A stretch of DNA of 64,000 nucleotides from Dolomedes plantarius (GCA_907164885.2 OU015490.1:98333757-98397756); one strand, 5' to 3'; positions 44,015 through 58,662 are shown, counted from the first letter of the stretch. Notes: generated by a model not told the origin, from the letters alone. Program-made: numbers and translations.

Positions 44015-44275
44015 CAGGAAATTCAACGTAAATAAAGCACAAATAGCAGTAAGATGCAATTTTGCATACGGCCGTTTCGAAGCTACAAAGGAGCTTCTTC
44101 ATCAGGGCAAAGAACTTAGTGGCAACTCAAAAAAGCCGAAAACTAAACTTGGCTTAGTTTTGAGTTGCCACTATGTTCTTTGCACGGATGAAGAAGTTCC
44201 TTTGTAGCTTCGAAACGGCCGTATGCAAAATTGCATCTTACTGGTATTTGTGCTTCATTTAAGTTTGATTTCCTG
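44015..44275. repeat. Hairpin repeat with ~119-bp arms
   Basis: Arms 44015-44134 and 44157-44275, about 90% identical, meet near AAACTAA...TTAGTTT. The outer ends are CAGGAAATTCAACGTAAATA and its inverse. GC content is higher than in the surroundings. Confidence 0.9.
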
Positions 44276-46244
44276 TTTATTCCTCGAGCACAAAAGTTTT
44301 ATCTTTTCTTTTCAAAACATAATTGTTAGTTTACGTTGAAGTCCGCTAGGGTTTTAACCGGTAGTAAAGAAGAATTACTCTGCGTTCCTGGGATAGTTAT
44401 TTGAGCATAATAGTCGGTTGTAATATCTATTGTACTTAGTCTTTCAATTTCCTACCTTTGTCCAAAATTTACCAGTTTCTATTGGTTTCATAATAGAGTT
44501 CGTAAAACTTGTAGTAATTTTACTTGCATTTCACAAATGCTGTATTTCGCAAAACAAGTTCATTAAAATTGATTTGGTTTCCTTCAAAATCGTGCAATAA
44601 ATGTTTATTTCAATGTTCAAGATAACTGTTTAACATTCCAGTTTGAAGATTTTTCGTAATTGTAATACATACAAAATGTCTACCACTTAAGCGTTTAGCC
44701 AAATGTCTACCACTTAAGCGCATAATTATAAAGTTGTTTGAAACTTAACTTCAAACTCTAAATACCGCAAATGAATTTAGATTAGTTCCCAAACTCAGTA
44801 AAAACTTTCTATGATTTATTGTTTGGAAGGAATTCTATGTACCGTGGTCAACTTTCCCTTCACGGAGGTAAAAAAAAATACCTGATTCTGGCCATCGGAT
44901 TGTTAATCATTCAAAATGTTTACCAATTATATATTCAAAAAACTATAAAAACAAAAGTTTTAACAATTCATTGGGGAAATTTTGTCTGCTGAAATGAGTT
45001 GAGTTCAGTTTTAACTATTGCAAAGTAATAAACAAAGCATTTATATTCTTAATAAACACATGATATAAAACCCCTTAAGGGTGCTGTGTACAAACCCTGT
45101 TGGATTCGCTCACCTCAATGTTAACCTATGGGGGAAATGTTCCCAAGGATTGCTGAGTTGGATTGAAAGATTTTTTAAAAATTTTACTCCATTGAAGTGA
45201 TAGGAATTTTACACCTTAGGGCATTTTTCGTTTAAAAAAATGCAAATAATATTTTAAAGTTTAAATTGCTCGAGAAAAAATTTTTGTATAGTGTGTTTTA
45301 AATGCTCATAAATTCCTTTGGTGGACGAAATTTATAAAATAAAACGTCTGCCAAGGTGTAGAAAAGTTCAGGCTATCTAAAAATACCATTTTTATTGGAT
45401 TATCAGCATTTATGTAAATAGTATAGACAAAATAGTATAGACTGTAAATAGTATAGACACATTTTCTACGTGGGTAAACATTGAGATGAGTGAATCCAAT
45501 AGGGTTAGTACACAGTAGCCTTGAAAAGTATTTAATTCCTCTGTCGTTAAGTCAAGCGTCTTTTGTTGTCTGAAATTACATGCTTCTTTGCCGAGGCATT
45601 TACAAACAAGTATTAAGATATCTTTATAATTATCTTCTTTAGGGGGTAGAGAGTCTTTGAAAACCATCGACGTGTATATTATACTCCTTGCAAATTCAGT
45701 TGACTATAACGGTCATATTAGATGAGCTTTTTGGTTTTCATTAAAACAAGATATAAACAACATTCTTTTAATGTTTTTCGTTGTTTGTCTTTCCTGACAT
45801 GTTTATCTCCTTTATCCATTTGGACAAAGATAAGATTTCAGAGACATCTCGCATTCTGAATTCATAGTTTTAGTGCTAATGACATGTAATGAATGCTCAC
45901 AGATTTTCATAATTTCCATTGCATTTATAGATAGAGTTTTAGATTATTTTTTCTTGGGTCGTTTGATGTTACATTATAGGCATATTTTAAGGAAGTAATT
46001 TTAATATTCTTTCCAAGCAAATTTTGCGGACTTCTCCGATGTATGCATCTCTAGTTAAAAGTTGAAAATAAGAATTACACATAGATACGAAAATAAATAA
46101 CACCTAAGAAATGTGATTATTTTTATTTATTTTTAATGTTATCCCCTGTATGGATCTGAAATTCTTTTGAAAGTTGTTTATGATACTTAATTTGCATACT
46201 CGGTAAATGGTATCTATTTCACTTTTTATTTCTCTTGACTATCC
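44276..46244. other. Long AT-rich stretch without a recognised gene
   Basis: A three-copy AATAGTATAGAC-like repeat at about 45418-45460 is the only structure noted. Confidence 0.4.
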
Positions 46245-46445
46245 GCCTACATTGTATAGTGGTTAGCGACGCGAGCTGCTACTGCGAAGGCATGTGCTAG
46301 AACCTAGGCCAAGCACTGGGTGGTTCTGTACTGTGTTTCCTAAGATGCAACAATGGTTCCCCCACTGGGTTCATGCAGAATGATGCTGCCAACCAGTCTC
46401 GCAGTGTATTGATGAAAGTCCTCAAAATAACTGCTTCCCTTTTTT
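46245..46445 (+). mobile_element. tRNA-derived SINE-like sequence, second family
   Basis: tRNA-like TATAGTGGTTAGCGACGCGA (A-box) and a weak B-box, GCTAGAACCTA, 50 bp later, then a non-AT-rich body. It does not match the SINE at 41426, so it is a different or older family. Confidence 0.45.
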
Positions 46446-48259
<1,814 letters not shown>

Positions 48260-48271
48260 TATATATATATA

Positions 48272-50042
48272 TACCTGGTGATCAAAATTTAACTTGGCCA
48301 ATTCAGAGTGTAGCTGTAACTAAAAGGCGGATTGAGCTGAAATTTTGCAGATAGACAATTCAAATGATGCGCTGAAAGATTCCGCAAAAAAAGTCAGCTA
48401 GAGGGCGCATTACATGGGAATAATTTAAACAAGCTACAAATTCCAATTCAAGCATAATTTATTGTTACACACTGTCTAGCGATGTAAAGAAAATTGTTCA
48501 ATGTGGGCTCCCTCATTAGTATGTAAAATGTGCAGGCGATGAACATTGTTCAACAGTTGGCCGCAGCTGGTCACCAGTGATCTGTCGAACATACAATGTT
48601 ATGCAGTTTTTCAAGTCAGCCAGAGTTGCAACATTCCTATAACGTGCTCAACATGCTCAACTCATTATGCCTACAAACAACGTTCTTTAAATGGCCCCGT
48701 AACCAACAATCACACGGAGTGAGATCGGGAGAACGGGCCGGCCAAGGAGTAGGAATCGATTGGCTAATCACCCTATCATCCGTAAAATGTTGTCGCAAAA
48801 ACCTCAGCACACAGAGTCCATTATGTGGAGGGGCACCATCCTACATAAAAGTCATAGACTCAAGGCATTGTCGCTGCTGGAGTTAAGTAAAAACGAAACT
48901 GCTGAGCATGTCACGATATCTGAGGGCTGTTACAGAACATGTTACAGGGCCATTATCTTTAAGTTCTTGGAAAAAGAATGCTTCAAGGATAAATTGGGAA
49001 GTGAATCCACACCAGACGCTAACTTTAGGCGAGTGTTGCAGAATTGTGTAGAAGGCACGTGGATTTTCCAAGGCCTAAATTCAACAATTCTGGGTGTTCA
49101 CTGTTTCGTTCAGATAAAAATGAGCTTCGTCACTCCAGAGAATGTTTCACGGCCAGGAGTCAAAGACATCCATTCAGGCAAGAAAAGTCAGGGCAAAAGA
49201 TAAGTGACGGTCAATGTCAGTAAGAAGCAGTTGCTGGTTGTGGCTGATCTTATACGGAAAAAATTTCACTACTTTTCTCAGGATTTTCTGAACTGTGCTA
49301 TACGGTACGTCTAATTGTCGTGACACTGCACGTGCACTGCTGACTCCATGATCATTTGTCAGTGACTGCTCGACAACGGCCGTTGCTACTTCTGAAACGA
49401 TTTCTTCGCTGATAGGCTTTCTCCCTCTGCCACGTTGAACGGTTAAACACCCAGTGTTTTCAAATCGAGTTATCAGGTCTCTGACACCTTGTGGAGACAG
49501 TGGACCCCGACGCAATTTCTTTTGACGTCGAAATTCGAGAAGAGCTGCAACAGCATTTCCCTGGTTTTGATAAAAAAAAAGTTTTACGATTAACTCACGT
49601 TCTTGAAATTTAATTGCCATCGTAACTGAAAGAATGATACTCACTCGATCTCCTCCTTTTTATACCCAGAATTCACTTTGAATTCGCATGCTTATGCAAA
49701 TCAGATTGTTTTCTTCCTCACTTGAAGTGTCACATTTATCAACTTTTGTACCGTCATAATGCTTCAAAATGTAAAAATAACAGTTTTAAACATCATAATG
49801 CTTGAGAATGTAAAAATAAAAGTTTTAAAGGACTTTTTTACTGTGCACAGTTATTTATTGCATGACTTTTCAAGCATTTAGGCTGTAATGCGTTCCCTAG
49901 TGGACATTTTTGAACTAATTTTTTAATTTGCGGAATCTTTCAGCGCATCCTTGACTTGTCTATCTGCAAAATTTCAGTTAATCCGCCTTTTATTTACAAT
50001 TACAGAGGTATCTGAATAGGCCAAGTTTAAGAATGATCACCT

Positions 50043-50044
<2 letters not shown>
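48272..50044 (-). mobile_element. Mariner-superfamily element (DUF4817 type) with ~150-bp TIRs
   Basis: Ends CCTGGTGATC and inverse GATCACCTGG next to TA. Inverted homology extends about 150 bp each side (AAAGGCGGATT, TGAAATTTTGCAGATAGACA, GCTGAAAGATTCCGC). 1773 bp. Begins 12 bp after the preceding element ends, separated by TA repeats. Confidence 0.9.
48500..49644 (-). pseudogene. DUF4817-type mariner transposase, C-terminal half decayed
   Basis: 49174-49644 is open: ERELIVKLFFYQNQGNAVAA is the DUF4817/HTH start, then GRGRKPISEE and ARAVSRQLDVPYSTVQKILR (second HTH) and SFALTFLA. Downstream, in shifted frames, VSVWCGFTSQFILEAFFF, FMQDGAPPH and ARSPDLTPCDCWLRGHLKNV mark the catalytic domain. 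There are several frame changes after 49174. Confidence 0.85.
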
Positions 50045-50107
<63 letters not shown>

Positions 50108-50156
50108 GTATATATATATATATATATATACGTATATATATATATATATATATATA
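50045..50156. repeat. (TA)n with two CG interruptions
   Basis: Separates the two mariner elements. Confidence 0.97.
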
Positions 50157-51949
50157 CCGGGTGGCCATAATTAAACTGACAGTGCTCACAGTGTTCTGTA
50201 GCGCGATATATTTGCGAGAATGACGCCACATTTTGTAGGAAGATTAAACAAGACGGGGGACGAAGGATTCCGCGAAAAAATAAATTAGTTCAAAAAGTCA
50301 CCGCTAGGGGAATATTTGGCGCTGTGTAATGGAAAATAGAGTGTTAAGAAATGCAAATCAATACAGAAATTACCTTTTATTTTGCATTCAAATGAGGTTC
50401 AATGTGGCTGCCGTTGTTGTGGACCACATATTACATTCTGTGCACAGTATGCACAACAGCAGAAAGTAACATGTCTGAAGGAATCTCCCGTACAATCCGT
50501 GATATGTTATCCTTCAACGTAGCCAGGTTCTGGGCCACTCCTTGATAGACCTTGGACTTAAGGTAACCCCATAGCCAGAAGTCGCATGGGGTAAGATCAG
50601 GCGACCGAGGTGGCCATGCAGTTGGAAAGTAGCGGCTAATGACTCTTTCTGTTGTGAATTTCTGTCGTAGCAGCTGTTGCACCCGTACAGCAACGTGTGG
50701 AGGGGCTCCATCTTGCATGAAAATGATTTCCCCCAGGCATTGTGTTTGCTGAAGTGCCGGAATGACAAAGCTGTTCAACATGTGGCGATATTTCTCTCCG
50801 GTAACAGAACAGGTTTCCGGTCCTGTCGGGGTAATGTTCTCATAGAAGAATGGTCCTACGATAAATTCCGCTGTGAACCCACACCAAACAGTTACCTTTG
50901 GTGAATGTAAGGGAATTTCTGTGACTGCATGTGGTGATTTGTCATCCCAAATTCGGCAGTTCTGGGTATTCACAGTTCCATGCAGGTAAAAGTGGGCCTC
51001 GTCTCCCCATAACATTTTCCACGGCCAAGCATCATCCACCTCCATTCTGGCAAGAAAGGTGAGAGCAAAAGTCAATCGCTTATCATGGTCGGGGTACAGT
51101 AACTGCTGTACACGGCTGATCTTGTACAGATAGAAGTTGATAATCTTTCGTAAGATTTTCCATACCGTTCTGTAAGGCATATCCATATTCCGAGCTAATC
51201 CACGAGCGCTAGAGGTAACAGCAATATTGTCTGGTCCTCTGTCGACAATCGCCGTGGCAACTGTTTCGATTGTATCCTGTGGTACAGGTTTTCATCCTCT
51301 GCCTGACTGAACCTTCAGAGAACCTGTTTTCTCAAACGTCGCAACCATTGCTTTAGCCCATTAACTGACACAGGACTGTTACCTTTACGCATTTTTTGTG
51401 CGTTTTAAAGCACGAAGAGCGGCTGACGCGTTGCACTGGTTGAGGTAAAAGAATTTGACCAGTAACGTACGCTCGACTAAAGAAGGACACATTGCACATA
51501 AACTTTCAATCCGATTGATTCGAAACGTAACACATTGCCTTTTAAAACCCAAGCAGCTGGCACTGTGCCAATGGATGTAAAGTGAAATTTGAATAAAGAA
51601 CTTCTTCTGCTCAGTGTACGTGATATTGCAGATCACGAGACTTTATCGGTGTTTATGTAGATTTTACGCTGTTTTAAAAGTGTTGCCATATTGCACTTGA
51701 ACTAAATAAGAAAATGTGCATAATAAAAGGTAATTTTATTCCGTATTAATTTGCATTTGTTAACACTCTATTTTCTATTACACAGCGCCAAATATTCCCC
51801 TAGCGGTGATTTTTGGAACTAATTTATTTTTTCGCGGAATCCTTCGTCCCCCGACTTGTTTAATCTGCCTACAAATGTGGCGTCATTCTCGCAAATAGAT
51901 CGCGCTACAGAACACTGTGAGCACTGTCAGTTTAATTAAGGCCACCCGG
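50157..51949 (-). mobile_element. Mariner-superfamily element with ~204-bp TIRs
   Basis: Ends CCGGGTGGCC and inverse GGCCACCCGG next to TA. Inverted arms 50157-50360 and about 51746-51949 differ at roughly ten positions. 1793 bp. Parts of the TIR (GCGGAATCCTTCG, CACCGCTAGGGGAAT) resemble those of 48272-50044, so the two are related families. Confidence 0.93.
50431..51640 (-). pseudogene. DUF4817-type mariner transposase, catalytic domain open
   Basis: 50431-51186 (251 codons) is uninterrupted: KILRKIINFYLYKISRVQQL, MLWGDEAHFYLHG (first Asp), VTVWCGFTAEFIVGPFFYEN, FMQDGAPPHVAVRVQQLL (second Asp) and RSPDLTPCDFWLWGYL, where the TPCD Asp is 42 residues after the second Asp. The N-terminal part (51187-51640) carries VERTLLVKFFYLNQCNASAA but has frameshifts near 51360-51400 and a TGA in RGRKP (GGA-TGA-AAA), probably CGA originally. 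Near-intact but not translatable as one protein. Confidence 0.9.
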
Positions 51950-51980
<31 letters not shown>

Positions 51981-52056
51981 ATATATATATGTATATATAT
52001 ATGTATATATACATATATATCTGTATATATATATGTATATATATATGTGTATATAT

Positions 52057-52094
<38 letters not shown>

Positions 52095-52119
52095 ATATGT
52101 ATATATGTATATATGTGTA

Positions 52120-52181
<62 letters not shown>
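51950..52181. repeat. (TA)n with (GT)n and interrupted units
   Basis: Composite TA/TG/TATATG microsatellite of about 230 bp. Confidence 0.97.
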
Positions 52182-52182
<1 letters not shown>

Positions 52183-53196
52183 CACATATTTACATGCAAA
52201 AGAGGTAAGCAACGATAAGTAATCATACGTTAATAACCCGCGGTAGTTTCGTTAGAAGAGACTACCTGAAATTTGTTTTTCTTTTTTGTTGTTGTGGTAG
52301 ATAGCAAACATTCTTTCCGGGTGCACCACTGGTGTCCTCACTGTAACATGTAATGCCTCCTGAGATACTGAATTTTCTGTATGCTTTTAAATTACTCACA
52401 CATCACTTATTTTACCTAATATTGTTTCTTTATTATGGTTATTTCTCTTTTCATGGTGGCCTCACCTGAATATCTCAAATGAAAACGTTCAAAGAACTCT
52501 GTTTGAAAAGAAATGTTCCTGTGATAATTAGCCATGACATAGAAAGAATTTCGTTTTTTAAATAATATTAAACAACAGTGCACAATCCTACCTGGAATAA
52601 GAAGAATTACTGTGAACAATTTGAAGTGTATTCTTCGGAATGCTGGAGGTGGACTGGTCTTAAAAAGGAAATTATTCTTGAGTTTTTTAATTTAGATTTC
52701 TAGGAATAAAACATTTTCTTTAAAACTTGTGAAGCTTTAAGAAATGCAAAGATAGTAGTGGATATAACAATAGTATCAAATGAAGAAGTAAAACTAAAAT
52801 GCCTAAGAAAAGATAGAGTGCAAGGTAATGACAGTACTAAAAAAAAAACAGAAAATTCTCATCTCTGCAAAATCCCATTTTTTATTTTAAATATGCTTTA
52901 TAGCTTTCAGGAATAAAAAAACCCCATTTCGTATGCTTTTAACATGATTAAGTTTGAGATAGAACATTTTCAGGGTGTGCTGTTTGTGCTTATCTTGCAC
53001 ATCTGTGCTTAAATTTCATTTACTTCGAAATGAAATTCTTGTTATAAAATGCACGGAGTATAATAGGTATTTTTATGACTTTTTGTTACTAAGGGGTTAA
53101 TACTGAAAGCTATATTTGTATCTTATTTAACCTTACCTTTTATATTTGACAATGGTTTTAGCTATAACGTAGAAGTATCATTAATACTTTTAAATA
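52182..53196. other. Unassigned stretch
   Basis: No gene or repeat end seen. Confidence 0.4.
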
Positions 53197-53198
53197 TA

Positions 53199-53958
53199 AG
53201 GTTGACCGAAATGAAAGTGACTTTTTTAGGGGGGGGGATTCTGTAATGGTTTATTTGTTAGAAAATGTGAACATACTGGAAGTAATACTGATACATTGGC
53301 CCCATACCTGTTACACAAAGTCGCCTTGTCTGTTGAATCAATTTTCAAAGCGCTTCACTAGATTTGGGATACCCTGAGCGAAGAACGTCCGTGGTTGGCT
53401 ACGGAGACAGTCTTAAATTGTGTCACGGACCTCTGCATCGTTAGCGAATGAGTAGCCCTTGGTGGACTTTTTCAGAGAGTCGAGGATCACAGAGCAACAG
53501 GTCGGGATTATAGACAAGATGGTCGAGGACCTTACAGCAGAAACCCTGAAGCAAATCTTGTCCACGACAGTCGATTCCATGGTGATGACAAAGTGTGCTT
53601 GAGCAGGTCTCGGCATGCCCCGTGATCGCACGTCCTTTAGGAAATTCACTAAACCATCATAATATATCACACCGTGTCAGATACTAATGTCCATACGTAT
53701 CCATTATACGACGAAAGATTTCAGCTTCATTAACATCATCTACCTTCAAAAATTGAATAACTGCTATCTGGGCCTGTTTGGACGAAACCATGTCAAGAAC
53801 TTATGTAGTCACCCTGCTTAAGAACATGCAGAAAACACACTGATACTTTCAATGATAACAGCTTTCATTCGTGACATGGAATGTCATCTGACTGCGGAAA
53901 TTAAAAGGTCTGAGTACTGTCACTAATACAAAAGTCTAACTTTCATTTGGGCAACCCT
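53199..53958 (-). mobile_element. Mariner element, internally deleted (~760 bp)
   Basis: Ends AGGTTGACCGAAATGAAAGT and the inverse of GGGTTGCCCAAATGAAAGT. The minus strand has an N-proximal block (RSRGMPRPAQAHFVITMES) running almost directly into C-terminal blocks (STKGYSFANDAEVRDTI, then RTFFAQGIPNLVKRFE). The catalytic centre has been deleted. Confidence 0.75.
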
Positions 53959-55068
53959 AATATATTGCTTCTTCTATTTGTTGTTTAACATTAAACATAA
54001 CATTACGGACAAATAATTGTAATGTCTTTTGCAGTTTGCCAACATATGTTATTGCAAGTTCCTCTTGTAGTTTATTGACTGCTGTATTTAACCTCTTATA
54101 ACTTATAGAGAATAAGTTACTTCTACCCTGACTTTGGGTATGTATATCTTGAAGTGGCACTCTAAATAATTTCATTCTAACAGAGTCCTTACATAACAAC
54201 AATGTTTATTTAAATATTTGCACATATAGATTTTTCTTTTCAATATAAAGCATACGTACTACAAGTACGAGATATATATAGCATTCATGCAACGGAAATA
54301 CAATTCAATATATTCACTAGTATAACTTCTCATTCAAGAAAAATACACTTTGCAATACTCACATATACTTTAAAAGTCAGTCCTCAGTGCTGCCAGGTAA
54401 ACTTTGGGCCTAACTAGAACTCGCGTAAGTTTGAAGCAACCTACCTATGCTTCCAGTGTCCGCTCATAAAACTCAACTATTATTAAACCAGAATCTAAGC
54501 CTATCTCCATCTCGATACTTCGTTTCGTCAGCTCTACTCCTCCTTTCCCTTCCTCTCACTTCGTTAGCTCTCTTCCTCTCGTTAATATAGCTGTTTGGTA
54601 TTTATACCAACCGCGTATGCCGCAATTAGCATATCTTAAGCAGCTTCTTTAGATTTATTCGCCTAAAAGTTCGATTATTGTGAATCGAATCTTCTGTAAA
54701 CCTTGCCATCTGTTGATCCTTCGTTAAAACTTATTTATTTATTGTGGACTGTAGAAAATTATAAATCGTCAATGGTCATTTGAATAACCCTTTATTCGCA
54801 AATTTTTTATTTGTCACCTCTTAGTCGGGTGAACGCTAGAGGTTACATTTGAGTCACGCTAATCGGGGAGCGTTGATCATTCTGTCTCTTTTGCAGGATT
54901 TAGCCACACCTTCATAGTGGTGCTGTAATCAACATTCTTAGACGGAACAACTGTGATTCGGTGTACACCTATACATATTTTATCATTTTATCAGATTTAT
55001 TATTTTAAGGCTTGCTTTTCAGAAAGTTCAGATTTTTATATGTGTCTTAGAAAAACGAAGGAAAGTTC
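53959..55068. other. Unassigned stretch
   Basis: 54480-54620 is C/T-rich; TTGGTATTTATACCAA near 54596 is a short palindrome. No gene. Confidence 0.4.
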
Positions 55069-55074
55069 TCGTGC

Positions 55075-55248
55075 TCCAGCAGCTACCGAGCCATTGAAGG
55101 ACATTTGGTGACGAACTGGCCGATAAACTGGCAAAACTATGTGCAGGTGCTCCGCAGACTGTAAACGTTGCAGCTTCATTGACGTCAGTTATGAATCTAA
55201 TAAAAAGAATTCTTTCTGTAAGGTATCATCATAAAAAAACTGTCTAAC
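55075..55248 (+). pseudogene. LINE RNase H-like fragment
   Basis: DELADKLAKLCAGAPQT resembles the GNELADKLAK..A motif of the RNase H domain in Jockey/I-type LINEs. Upstream residues need a frameshift to fit. About 55 codons only, cut by the hAT element that follows. Confidence 0.5.
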
Positions 55249-55249
55249 C

Positions 55250-56085
55250 AGTGTTTTCCAACCGTTGAGCCGTGGTACATTTTAGTTCCTTGAGATCTGC
55301 CAAGGGTATCGCGAGATTATTTTTTCATAAACAAAGCAATATTATTTGGGGCCAATTTAAATAAATATTAATTTGAATTAATTACTCTTACGTCTGACAG
55401 ATCGTGACACACATCGAAGCACTCGTTCCTGAGGGTAAATTAGCTACCCTCACCTCCAAACCTATTATGCTTGTTATCGAACATTTGTACTCTAAGCCTC
55501 CATCACAAATCTCCTATCAATAAACAAAATCCTTTTTAGTGATTTCCATTGTAGCTCTCCAGTATAATACTATGCTGAATCCCTTGGCTATTTTTAAAAC
55601 TGTATTAATATATCTTATTTTGTTGTTGTTGTAGTCGTTATTAATCCTATCTGATCTAGGCGATAGGCTAGACCAGATCCATGAACCAAAAATATATGAA
55701 AAATCGAAGACAAAAGGGGACTCTGCATCAAATCCTCCTTATCAAGCCCCAAGCAAGAAAGAAGGAGGTCAGGGGTGGAATGATTGATGTTGCATTTTCC
55801 ACAAATGTGAAAGATCGTATTGCCTTGATCAAATTTAAGGCACTTCAGGTGACCACTTAAGAGTATCTTATACTGGTGATTGTTACTTATTTCTTTCAAT
55901 AAATGAATAAAGTCAGCAATAGAGTAAATACTTACTTGAACTTAAATTTAAAATGTCCCTGAAATATATTCTACTTTAATTTTATATTGAAAAAAATCAA
56001 AAATCAAAAATTCCAGCAAGTGTGCCCTAAGTTTCTGATCTCATTCCCGACGGTGCCGTAGCCATAAAAAGTTACGAAATCCCTG
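55250..56085 (+). mobile_element. Non-autonomous hAT element with a LINE 3' end inside
   Basis: Left end (C)AGTGTTTTCCAACCGTTGAG, right end the inverse of CAGGGATTTCGTAACTTTTT. Flanked by GTCTAACC on both sides (55242-55249 and 56086-56093), a perfect 8-bp hAT duplication. No hAT transposase inside. Confidence 0.8.
55615..55899 (-). pseudogene. LINE ORF2 C-terminal fragment with (ACA)n tail
   Basis: Minus-strand frame of 94 codons: LLSGHLKCLKFDQGNTIFHI, then CGKC...H...LLSCLGLDKED. The C..C..H..C zinc-binding pattern and the LL.GH block are typical of the end of arthropod LINE polyproteins. It runs into ACAACAACAA, a LINE-like microsatellite tail. 5'-truncated, as LINE copies usually are. 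Confidence 0.65.
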
Positions 56086-56639
56086 GTCTAACCGCACCGT
56101 GTCGAAAAACTTTTCTTGGGGCTCGTGGACACGCCCGATTGAACTCGTCGCAATGCTCAGGTTTCAGTCACCTTACCTACTACCAAAGACTCTTTGGTGC
56201 CACAACATTTTCGGTTTTGTTTGAAGTCTTGCCTTCTCTGCACTTTGTGGAGATCGACTCACCATGGATGGCCGCCACTTACCACACAGAAGATCTGTTC
56301 GGTCCTCTGTGGTAGAGCGCTACGAAGGCGAGGAGCTGAATTTCCTACTGAGACAATAAAATTTGTCCCTTTCATTCTGATTTTTCCGCTTTCCTTTTTT
56401 GTAATGTGCTTGTTTGTTTTATGAATATTTAAAGTCCTTTGCCATCGGATTTTTTTAAAGTTATTTTAATGCTCCACATTTGAAATGTGTCCAGCTGGAA
56501 TGTTGCATTTTAATGCTATGTTACTAGTACATATATTTTTTTCTAAATCTCATTATCAACTTTTCATTATACTGGGAATATTATTTTCCAGTAATCCATA
56601 CTTAGTTTCAAAATTCATAAAGTTTTTAAATTCTGCAAT

Positions 56640-56722
56640 TATATAGCCATAATTAGTGGTTATATAACCATGCTGTAATTATATAACCATAATATATATT
56701 ATATAACCATGATATATATATA
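56640..56722 (+). repeat. Tandem TTATATAACCAT repeat
   Basis: About five imperfect copies. Confidence 0.85.
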
Positions 56723-57417
56723 TGAACCTTTTCAGGCATATGATCCATCTACACAAATTATATAAAGTCGATGCGGAAAAAAAAAACAATAACCTCCGAT
56801 TTAGGTTTTTCTTTTTCAGTGTCTATTCATTAAATTTTTCTTTTCGTGTCTTTAGGATTTTTGATTCAGCGATAAAAACTGAAAATATTCTTCCAGAATC
56901 AAAAATGACTCTGAAAAAAGAAATTTTTTCTTTTCCCTTTCAGGCGGTTATAAATTTTTGTAACAAATTTTTTTATGAACCCCGCATATAACTTTTAGAA
57001 GCTTTCCTACGGAAAAGAATTTTAAATATCAAATAGAGCTTTAGGTTTTGCAGATCTATCAAAAACTAAACATGCTTTTAACTTCTAATCTGAAAATTTT
57101 AAAAACATTTCCAAATTAATCAAGCATTTTTATATTCATAATGATCTTAATATAAAGTCACATATGAAGAAAAGGAATCATTATGAAATGTCTATAAATA
57201 AAAAAGTAAAACTTTGTGTCGCTAACCCGCCTCTGTTAATACATCTCATTACTTTCTAATCAGTAGCGTAATTTTTTGCCTCACAAAATGCTGTTCACCA
57301 GAAAAGCGATTTAAAACAAGCACCATGCTTTACTAACAGTTTATATTTCGTTAATGTACATTGTACGTCATAAAATCAGTATGCATTATTCATCTACAAT
57401 GGTTTATTAAAATCTAA

Positions 57418-57481
57418 TTTGTGTCACGCCACAAATTTCCCGTGACACGGAATTTGTGCCGTGACACCTTGATTTGTCACT
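57418..57481. repeat. Cluster of CGTGACAC / GTGTCACG words
   Basis: GTGTCACG at 57421, CGTGACAC at about 57440 and again at about 57460, interleaved with GCCACAAATTT and GGAATTTGTG. Forms overlapping inverted repeats. Confidence 0.75.
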
Positions 57482-58662
57482 TTTGTTTCTGTTTGTTTCG
57501 TTTCGATTTTTATTGTTTGTTTTTTGTTTTCTTTCTCTGCAATTCACGATGCTTAACGGGGAAGTACTTTGTATTCAGAATAGAGTCCTATTGTATAACA
57601 AGCCTTATCACATATCAGTATACACCTGTTGTTGGTGTGAATGACAATCAGTATATATTGTAATAGCAGATATCGTTAAAATATTTGGATAATACTTTCC
57701 CAAAGCGTTTGAAACAAATATAACCAAGTGACCGCATCAAAACTTTAACTCTGTAATGCATATTATCAAGCAAATCGAGAAGAAATCATCACATGAATAT
57801 GATGGATGGGTGTAACATTTTATACACTCTAGACATACGTTAAAAAGTTTAGTACCTCGTAAGAAATCAATCGACAGGATTTATTTTATGAACCTAGTGA
57901 TGTAACTACCTACTATGATTGATAGTCAAACGACCTTTTACGACAGAATAACGTCGTAAAACTACTCTCGTAAAAACAGAGTAACGGCCAAGATATAAAT
58001 TTTTAAAAGATTCTGATATTTGAGTAGACTGCAAATTACACTTTTTTTTTCTTGGAACATATGAAACCTTTTCAAGGCTTAGCTTGCGATCGATAAATCT
58101 TTTACGAATAAATAGATGTGTTTGTTTATAATGTACAGTAGAGAAAATGGAAAGTAAGATATTTTCATTGGTTCCTCTTAATTAGTTCCATATCTAATCA
58201 TTGTACAGAAAAATAAGAGCAAATATAGAAACAGGAATTCATATTCATTAAGGAACGGGAACTAAAAATCTTTGGAATTTTTATCCAAATCCACGTTTTA
58301 AACATAGTCGGATACCTTTAGCTTTAGACGTATTTTTCGAACCGTACTATTGATTTTAAAAGCGTCTTTAAGGATGATCTGGTATGAAAAGACGTCTGAA
58401 ACGGACTGCCACAGATGCTTTTGAACATCAAATTAGAAGGTAGAATAATCCGTCGAAGTATTTAAATGGATAATCCATAAGGATGAAGGTTAAAATTAAT
58501 ATCTTTACACTTCGGTAAAATTTAAAATAAATATGCATTTTTTTAGAAATTACTGAATATGACACTCATTAAGAACTCGTGGAAAACGATGAAATACTAA
58601 ATGAAAGCTTAGGATGCCAAAAACCTCACACCCTAATTTATGTTTTCCTACCAATTTCCGTC

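Larger units (their letters stand above)
56094..58657. other. Long stretch without a recognised gene
   Basis: The frame at 56194-56424 and others have no recognisable domain. Contains the two small repeats listed next. Confidence 0.4.

Noticed and set aside
56194..56424. 76-codon plus-strand frame as a gene
   Set aside because: No domain, no splice or promoter support, ends in a hydrophobic low-complexity tail.
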